The notes below the pieces were generated by a model. That model ran no database searches, was not told the DNA's origin, and saw nothing but the letters and a program-made list of their open reading frames with translations. A stretch of DNA of 13,180 nt from Multifurca ochricompacta (Eukaryota; Basidiomycota; Agaricomycetes; Russulales; Russulaceae): NCBI GenBank assembly GCA_022496185.1, contig WTXG01000572.1:1-13180 (forward strand), in the 5' to 3' direction. The position numbers and the translations under genes are program-made. This document shows, piece by piece, positions 8,496 through 13,180 of the stretch (positions are counted from its first letter, which is position 1; each line of letters opens with the position of its first letter).

Positions 8496-9600
8496 GTGGA
8501 AAGATGGCGATCGATTGGTTGTCACCGTGGCGACAACATTAAGAGGGGGGTGATTCATTTTCACCACGACCTTCCCTCTGCAGGACACCCGGGGATTGCA
8601 AACACATACGCCCTTGCCAAACGAGATTACTGGTGGCCAAACATGAAAAAGGATGTGAAGCATATGTCAAAGGATGCGCAGAATGCCAGGCAACAAAGTA
8701 AACACTCACCCAAGACCGCCGGCACTTTCACCCATTACACCATCGCAACAGCTCCCTTCCAGACCATCGCCATGGACTTCATTGTCAAACTCCCACAGTC
8801 ACAAGGATACGACTCGATACTCACCATTACGGACCATGACTATTCAAAGGCTGCCCTCTTCATCCCCTGTAACGAGACAATATCAGCGAAGGAGTTGCAA
8901 ACTCTACCTGGATCACGTCTACGACATTATGGACTGCCGCAGAAGATTATTTCTGACCGAGACCCACGATTGCCTCCATGTTGCCCGAGCACTCTGTAAA
9001 CGTCTCGACATTCAACAGAACATATCCACGCATATCACCCCCAGACGGATGGACAGTCAGAACGAACAATCAATGGCTAGAACAGTACCTTCGATTTTGG
9101 TGTAACGAACGACAGAACGACTGGGCAGAGTGGCTGGCGACAGCTGAGTTTGCACACAATAGCTGGCCAAATGGAACGACGAAGACCACTCCCTTCTCTC
9201 TTATTATGGGATGGAACCCTCGCACACATGGACAGACAAACCCACGAAGTACCATCTGTGACACAGCGTATCGACCAATGGGAGGAAATACGGGAATCGG
9301 CCAGTAGAAACCTTCAGAAGGCGCAAAGGACCCTGGCGAGAAGCCTACTAAGTTTACGCCCTACCAGGTCGGAGATCAAGTCTGGTTAGAAGGGCGCAAT
9401 ATCCACACGTCGCACCCAACAGCAAAATTAGCTCCCAGACGCCATGGCCCTTCGTAATCGAACAGAAGCTCTCGGACGTTACGTACAAGCTCACGTTACC
9501 CGCCACCTGGAAGATACACCCTGTCTTCCATGCCAACCTTCTAACGCCGTACAAAGAAACCGCCATTCATGGACAGAACTTTCCCAGACCTCCCCCTGAC
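8496..9600 (+). pseudogene. gypsy integrase, frameshifted
   Basis: Integrase would join element cDNA to target DNA and produce the 5-bp duplication seen here. The N-terminal HHCC zinc finger is present: HHDLPSAGHPGI near 8560-8600 and C-X2-C at 8675-8686, the latter in a shifted frame. The DDE core has MDFIVKLPQSQGYDS (D1 at 8775-8777), IISDRDPR (D2 at 8955-8957) and QTDGQSERTN (E at 9060-9062), giving the D-X34-E spacing of retroviral integrases. QWLEQYLRFWCNER, FAHNSWPN and TPFSLIMGWNPRTH follow. The GPY/F module (HGPF near 9441, KIHPVFHANLLTPY near 9508-9550) completes it. At least five one-base shifts break the frame. Confidence 0.92.
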
Positions 9601-9609
9601 CTCGTTGAT

Positions 9610-9800
9610 GGAGAACCGGAATGGGAAGTAGAACGTATTGCCGAGCCAAATGGAAGGGTCGAGGACGTAATCGAAGCTCCACTACTTGATCAAATGGAAG
9701 GGATTCCCAGATGCCGACAACTCGTGGGAACCTGCTGCGGATGTCTTTGCGCCCAAACTCATCGAAGACTTCTATAGACGCCACCCAGAGGCAGATAAAG
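9610..9800 (+). pseudogene. integrase chromodomain, frameshifted
   Basis: EPEWEVERI near 9616-9642, then after a frameshift LIKWKGFPDADNSWEPAADV (about 9683-9744) and KLIEDFYRRHPEAD. This is a standard chromodomain with the aromatic residues (Trp in IKWKG, Trp in SWEP) of the methyl-lysine cage. In chromoviruses it targets insertion to chromatin carrying histone H3K9 methylation, which fits landing inside another transposon. Confidence 0.93.
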
Positions 9801-9829
9801 AGCCAGAAAAATACGAGTTGCGAACAGCT

Positions 9830-10980
9830 CTCTCCCCACAACTGACCAGAAACTCGCCATGTCCTCCTCTAAGATCCACGCCTCGCCGCCATCGATGCGT
9901 TTCCCGTACTTACTCCTGTGCATCCTCCTTCTCGCCCACTTTCTCCTATTGACTACGATGCGACCGCCCAAGTGGCCCAAGGGGACAGAATCATCGACAT
10001 CGATGAGATTTTAATCTGCCCGAACATCCCCATCCCAACGACCTGATCGATGTAGACTTTGGTGACAGTCCCCGAGTTCCCCTTTTTCCCCAACGACCCC
10101 AACTCACAATTTTACTTCCCACTCATGATCCCATCGACCAAGAATGATGGCACTACAGAGTAGCCAAATATATTTATTACACCAACGAAGGATGGACGTA
10201 GCTGGATGCTTAGAGAAAGGAGGGCCTGTCTATGGGGCCCCAGTCTACCTTGAAGAGAAAAACGTCGGGCAACTACATTATGTCCTAGGCCCGAACACTT
10301 GCAACACCTCTCACCCACGACCCACGCGCCTTTCGCGATCAATGAAGTGCTTCGGGACCTACGATGCCACATGACCACCGAAATTGCACGACTCTGCAAG
10401 TTCAGGCACTTCAGGACAACTTGAGATGCAGCCCACGATACGAACGACAAATGGTAAAGATTAATTGGGGGTTTTCGACATAGAGCATCACCTGGCGAGC
10501 ATCAGGACAAGGTTGGAAAAGGAGAGGCATACCAGATTATTTCCGAACGGTATGCCGATATTTTTGTGCGACCACTCCCTCGTCGCCGCCTCGACCTGCA
10601 CCCTGGCTTAACCCTCACTGCTTGAAATGCCACGACTCCATGAAAACCCGATGGCAAGACTTGCTGGCATTGCAACAGCAAGTACCACCTCAGCTGGTGC
10701 TGCCCCAAGGCCGCGAAACGATGTCGACACTGCCAGAGCACTTCGCACTGGAGTCGCCAATGCTATTCAGGCGACTTACACAGGCCCCACCGTCCAGAAC
10801 CCCTCAGGGTGGTGCGGCAAATGTCTCTCCCACAACGCCGGACATCGGGAGATCGACTGCCATGTTTACGACGGCTGCTTTCGCTGTGGGAGACGGGGGC
10901 CCTACGGTTTTCTACGAACACACGTTTGCCCCACAGACAAGAAAAGGAGAACTACGATGCTGACCACTATGCCGTAGCTG
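9830..10980 (+). pseudogene. post-chromodomain ORF with paired zinc-binding-like motif
   Basis: About 1.1 kb lies between the chromodomain and the right LTR, where most chromoviruses have little coding sequence. Protein-like frames overlap and hand over to each other, as in the rest of this deletion-rich element: 9885-10046 (AAIDAFPVLTPVHPPSRP, DRIIDIDEILICPN), 10025-10198 (DLIDVDFGDSPRVPLF, YRVAKYIYYTNEGWT, one TGA at 10145), 10293-10424 (FAINEVLRDLRCHMTTEIA) and 10627-10977. The last ends with C-X2-C-X6-H-X4-C-X5-C-X2-C-X11-H-X-C at 10813-10929. That could be two zinc-binding modules. I do not recognise the family. It may be a C-terminal extension of Pol, a separate late ORF, or captured sequence. 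Confidence 0.6.
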
Positions 10981-11044
10981 ATGACTACCTCTCCTGGTCC
11001 AGGATGATGATGGTATGCCAATCTAGCTGGCTCTGCTAGGACTT

Positions 11045-11056
11045 AAAGAGGGGTAA
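11045..11056 (+). promoter_or_regulatory. gypsy polypurine tract
   Basis: AAAGAGGGG (11045-11053) followed by TAA abuts the right LTR at 11057. Purine runs at this position prime plus-strand DNA synthesis. Confidence 0.8.
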
Positions 11057-11641
11057 TGTTACGAACCCCTGTGTCGTCTCTTTCTTTTCCCTTCACGTGA
11101 CGTGCTGTTTGGCTCTGTTTGACCTTTGTTGACTGTGTTATGACTTCCTTTGTACTATTTGTCCCTTATCTTTGACCGAGGCTGTGCTTATCTCTGACTC
11201 ATACTTTACACAAGAACGCTTACGTATTTTCCCACCAGAATCGCGACTATACCAGATCCATCTACGTATATTCTCACCTGGCCCACATTGACTCGTTCCC
11301 CATTAGGATACATTACGACTTCGTTGATACATCGAGTACGTACTCCGATTAGACTCCGACCTCTATTACGTATATAAGGCCTGCCTAGATAGCCTGTATG
11401 CCTTAGACTCGACTTCTTAATTGACTTGGTGCATTACCTTCTGGGTGATTCCTAAGACCCGACCTTTGAATCATCTCAGTGCTTTTGGCACTTCTCCGCT
11501 CACCGGTACTAAGGGATTAGCTCCTTGGTATTGACTTCTCACCCGAACTCCGTGTACTTGAAAGACAGTGCACACCTGACTTCGTAGTTTTGCTACGCGA
11601 CTTATCACACGTCATGACGAACACCCGCACCAGGCGTTACA
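11057..11641 (+). repeat. gypsy 3' LTR
   Basis: 585 bp, aligned end to end with the left LTR. All eight length differences fall in U3 and all leave this copy shorter. R-U5 (11405-11641) has no indel and six substitutions, every one at a CpG or its TpG/CpA derivative. The TATA box is at 11371-11377 and the self-primer copy at 11405-11415. Confidence 0.97.
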
Positions 11642-11646
11642 CATAC
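11642..11646. repeat. target-site duplication CATAC (right copy)
   Basis: Exact copy of 4209-4213, immediately after the CGTTACA terminus; here it forms part of the resumed copia RNase H codons ATA CAA. Confidence 0.95.
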
Positions 11647-11879
11647 AACTGCATTGTGACAACAAGGGTGCAGTAGATCTTGCATTAAACCCTGTCACAG
11701 GAAGGTGATCAAAGCACATACCAATAAAGTACCATGCCATTAGGGAGTATGTAGAATCACACCAGATTGACTTGGTGTGAACTCCCACTGGTGAGATGCT
11801 GGCAGATGGCCTTACAAAGTCTCTGCCAAGATCATCTTTTGATCTCATGGTAACTGGATTTGGACTAGTGCTGGAATGA
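11642..11879 (+). pseudogene. copia RNase H, C-terminal half
   Basis: Continues the frame interrupted at 4213: QLHCDNKGAVDLALNPVTG (catalytic Asp in CDN), SKHIPIKYHAIREYVE, then TPTGEMLADGLTK, the conserved end of copia Pol, and a short tail to the TGA at 11877-11879. Two internal TGA codons occur at 11706-11708 (before SKHI, where Arg is usual) and 11778-11780 (after IDLV, where Arg or Trp is plausible). I find no CpG in this segment, in contrast to the adjoining gypsy LTR. Confidence 0.93.
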
Positions 11880-12174
11880 GAGAGCTGGAATCTGGAGACT
11901 TTGTATACCAGTTTCACTTTCCCACCATGAGCACATTCTTGACCTCAAGAGTGACGCAAGAAGTGTGTAGAGTTTCAGTTTGCATAAGCGAATCACCTCA
12001 ATATGTCTCTGAACCCTACACTTCTTGTCGACTCGTCTCTGTCAAGCTGTTGACTCATTCTCAACATTGACAACCTGAGACATGCTCACTGGCAATATGC
12101 TTGTTCAATTAAGATGGCAGTGTGCTCATCCAACTCATTTCCCATCTATGATTGATGCCTTCACCATGGAGGGA
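11880..12174 (+). other. copia 3' untranslated region with polypurine tract
   Basis: No reading frame here looks protein-coding. It holds a long imperfect inverted repeat (11926-12062) and ends in the purine run GGAGGGA (12168-12174) next to the TGTTGACA start of the LTR, a normal place for plus-strand priming. Confidence 0.7.
11926..12062. repeat. long imperfect inverted repeat
   Basis: The best part pairs 11938-11978 with 12009-12046. Matching blocks include CTTGAC with GTCAAG, GAGT with ACTC, AAGAAG with CTTCTT, and TTCAG with CTGAA, with small bulges. Weaker pairing (ATGAG with CTCAT) extends it outward. Roughly three quarters of arm positions match by eye. The loop is about 30 nt. Confidence 0.6.
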
Positions 12175-12177
12175 TGT

Positions 12178-12213
12178 TGACACAGGACGTGTCAGGAGAT
12201 GCTTCAGGCATCT
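12178..12213. repeat. two tandem hairpins at the LTR start
   Basis: TGACAC/GTGTCA (12178-12183 and 12189-12194) and AGATGC/GCATCT (12197-12202 and 12208-12213), each with 6-bp perfect arms and a 5-nt loop, two bases apart. Confidence 0.6.
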
Positions 12214-12230
12214 AAGGTTCACTTCAGCTG

Positions 12231-12251
12231 TAGATTAGATTAGATTAGATT
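12231..12251 (+). repeat. TAGAT tandem repeat, four copies
   Basis: Four exact copies of the 5-mer TAGAT plus one extra T inside the U3 part of the copia LTR; a short microsatellite likely to vary in length among copies. Confidence 0.85.
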
Positions 12252-12448
12252 CCGGAGTATCGGACTTTTTATGTTATCTTTATTACATTTTTGCTCACCT
12301 TACTCAGCTGATTAGTGATGGACTTAGTAATGTGCAGTATAGCATGTGATTCTCCTTTGGCCAATGGCCTTTATCCCTCTTGCTTATTGTCTGGTACTTG
12401 TGGACTTATTCCCAGTGTGCACAGACCATTTCCCCTGGCCCCCATGGG

Positions 12449-12457
12449 TATATAAGG
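12449..12457 (+). promoter_or_regulatory. TATA box of copia LTR
   Basis: TATATAAGG in the middle of the LTR, with transcription expected to start some 30 bases downstream, near 12480. Confidence 0.65.
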
Positions 12458-12631
12458 GTGTCTGTTTCATCCCTTTCACTTCAGAGTTTCTTCAATCTCT
12501 GAAGTGTAAGTTCTACTATACTTTCTATCTTACCTTTGACTAATGTCTCTGAAGTTTAACTTGTCTTTCTAGCTCACCGCTACTAACCACAGTCAGTATA
12601 ACCAGCAGCATGATTGTTTGACACTAGCCAG

Positions 12632-13180
12632 CCTTCATCTAATTCTTTGCAAAACAATGAGTTCATCATGGTTTGGAAAGTAGCTGGTGAATTTGTGAGA
12701 CCAAAGTACATCACCAGAGGTTTGAAGAGGCCTTTATTTGTTTTAAACATGGCTTTCCATTGATCACCTTCTTTTATTCTGACATTATTATGCCCCCAAT
12801 GTACATTGAACTTGGTAAATAACATCACATTTTGTACTTTGGTGATGAGTTTGTTGATTAGTGGTAGTGGATATGTGTTTCATATGGTATGTTCATTCAG
12901 CTTTCTGTAGTCTTGGACTGGACACATTTTACCACCATCCTTCTTTTTGACAAAGAAGAAAGGTGAGGCATATTGTGACTTTGATTCATGAATGTAGCCT
13001 TTTGTTAAGTGTTCATCCAGAAAGTCTTCAAGTGCTGTTTGTTCTGCTGGGTTGAATGGATAGATTTTGCAGTCAAGAGTAGTTGGAGCATCAGGTTTGA
13101 GATTGATTGTGTGGTCCCATTGTTTTGAGTCAGGGAACTGTAGGGCTGCATCTTCAGAAAAGACCTTGGCAAAGCATTGG
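12632..13180 (-). pseudogene. second gypsy reverse transcriptase fragment
   Basis: Reading leftward from the window edge, one frame covers about 180 codons of gypsy Pol: LEDFLDEHLTKGYI, SQYASPFFFVKKKDG, VQDYRKLNEHTI, a TGA at 12880-12882, NTYPLPLI, FTKFNVHWG, NNVRIKEGDQW, FGLTNSPATFQTMMN, ending at ELDEG by 12635, before the YxDD site. The Asp of motif A (FTKFD in the family) reads Asn, and the stop and a Cys before PVQDYR sit where Arg is expected. All fit C-to-T or G-to-A change at CpG. I find no CpG from 12641 to 13180. The frame is otherwise free of indels. It is a different family from the full-length gypsy element and was probably the insertion target of the copia. Confidence 0.92.

Larger units (their letters stand above)
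4214..11641 (+). mobile_element. Ty3/gypsy chromovirus (Tf1/sushi-like), full length, degenerate
   Basis: A 7,428-bp element with 594- and 585-bp LTRs (TGTTACG...CGTTACA), a self-complementary PBS, gag, protease, RT, RNase H, integrase, chromodomain and polypurine tract. Pol order (PR-RT-RH-IN) is gypsy-type; the chromodomain makes it a chromovirus. The interior has a much higher CpG content than copia, so it is younger. LTR divergence is roughly 4% substitutions, about two thirds at CpG, plus eight short indels. From about 5,680 the frame is broken by many one-base deletions, while gag before that point is open for 288 codons. An additional ORF occupies about 1.1 kb between the chromodomain and the right LTR. 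Confidence 0.95.
1692..12630 (+). mobile_element. 5'-truncated Ty1/copia retrotransposon, split by a gypsy element
   Basis: Copia order (integrase before RT and RNase H) is seen in 1692-4213, continues in 11642-11879, and is followed by a 3' LTR starting at 12175. The 5' LTR, gag and protease are absent from the window. Removing 4214-11646 (one LTR element plus one copy of the 5-bp duplication) rejoins the pol frame exactly. Pol stays in a single reading frame for about 920 codons with seven internal TGA codons, so decay has been by point mutation rather than indels. CpG is strongly depleted (I count about 8 in 1692-4213). The missing 5' part may lie left of the window, beyond the antisense Gag-like unit. 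Confidence 0.9.
12175..12630 (+). repeat. copia 3' LTR (right end approximate)
   Basis: Starts TGTTGACACAGG right after the polypurine tract. It contains two small hairpins, four TAGAT repeats, and a TATA box (TATATAAGG at 12449-12457) about 270 bases in, a layout expected of an LTR promoter. No second copy is in the window, so the right end cannot be proven; CA at 12629-12630 is the last CA before the antisense gypsy reading frame becomes recognisable. Only about four CpG remain. Confidence 0.75.

Noticed and set aside
9070..9841. Antisense frames of 64-116 codons opposite integrase and chromodomain
   Set aside because: Plus-strand integrase, GPY/F and chromodomain motifs fully account for this DNA.
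9830..10980. Envelope gene after integrase
   Set aside because: No convincing signal peptide plus transmembrane pair is seen; a short hydrophobic run near 9,900-9,950 in one frame lies out of phase with the better coding frame.
4214..11641. CRISPR-like or tandem host repeats suggested by the two distant direct repeats
   Set aside because: The repeats are LTRs with TG/CA ends, a PBS, a polypurine tract and a 5-bp target duplication.
11722..11727. AATAAA as a polyadenylation signal
   Set aside because: It lies in the conserved copia RNase H codons for PIKY and is best explained as coding sequence.
1..13180. Host genes, tRNA or rRNA genes
   Set aside because: No frame outside the retroelement segments resembles a host protein, and no cloverleaf or rRNA-like stretch was recognised by eye.

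Overview
The window contains no recognisable host gene. It is a stack of nested fungal retrotransposons. A chromodomain-bearing Ty3/gypsy element with an apparent Tf1-type self-primer, copia-type pol, TGA-only decay of Arg codons and graded loss of CpG together suggest a filamentous fungus, probably an agaricomycete basidiomycete that methylates its transposons. The host assignment is inference from element types and base composition. Layout, left to right: (1) 1-1691, minus strand: a proline/alanine-rich, Gag- or ORF1-like protein (398-1615) with a 3' trailer carrying a hairpin and an AATAAA signal near the window edge. (2) 1692-4213, plus strand: the integrase, reverse transcriptase and first half of RNase H of a Ty1/copia element. 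It starts abruptly at the first catalytic codon of integrase. (3) 4214-11641, plus strand: a full-length Ty3/gypsy chromovirus (LTR, self-priming PBS, gag, protease, RT, RNase H, integrase, chromodomain, an extra zinc-binding-like 3' ORF, polypurine tract, LTR). It sits inside the copia RNase H and is flanked by a 5-bp target duplication, CATAC. (4) 11642-12630: the rest of the copia RNase H, a structured 3' untranslated segment, a short polypurine tract and the copia 3' LTR. (5) about 12632-13180, minus strand: the RT region of a second, older gypsy element into which the copia appears to have inserted. Order of events inferred from nesting and CpG content: the right-hand gypsy fragment is oldest (I find no CpG in about 540 bp). 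Copia is intermediate (about 8 CpG in 2.5 kb of pol, seven in-frame TGA codons, no TAA or TAG). The chromovirus and the antisense Gag-like unit are youngest. None of the elements looks autonomous: copia is stopped by TGAs and split, the chromovirus carries many single-base deletions, and the right gypsy fragment has a stop and a lost catalytic Asp. Most notable: the 11-nt self-priming complementarity of the chromovirus, its unexplained ORF after the chromodomain with eight spaced Cys/His residues, and a sharply bounded zone of one-base deletions (about 5,680-11,350) that may be a sequencing or assembly artefact.
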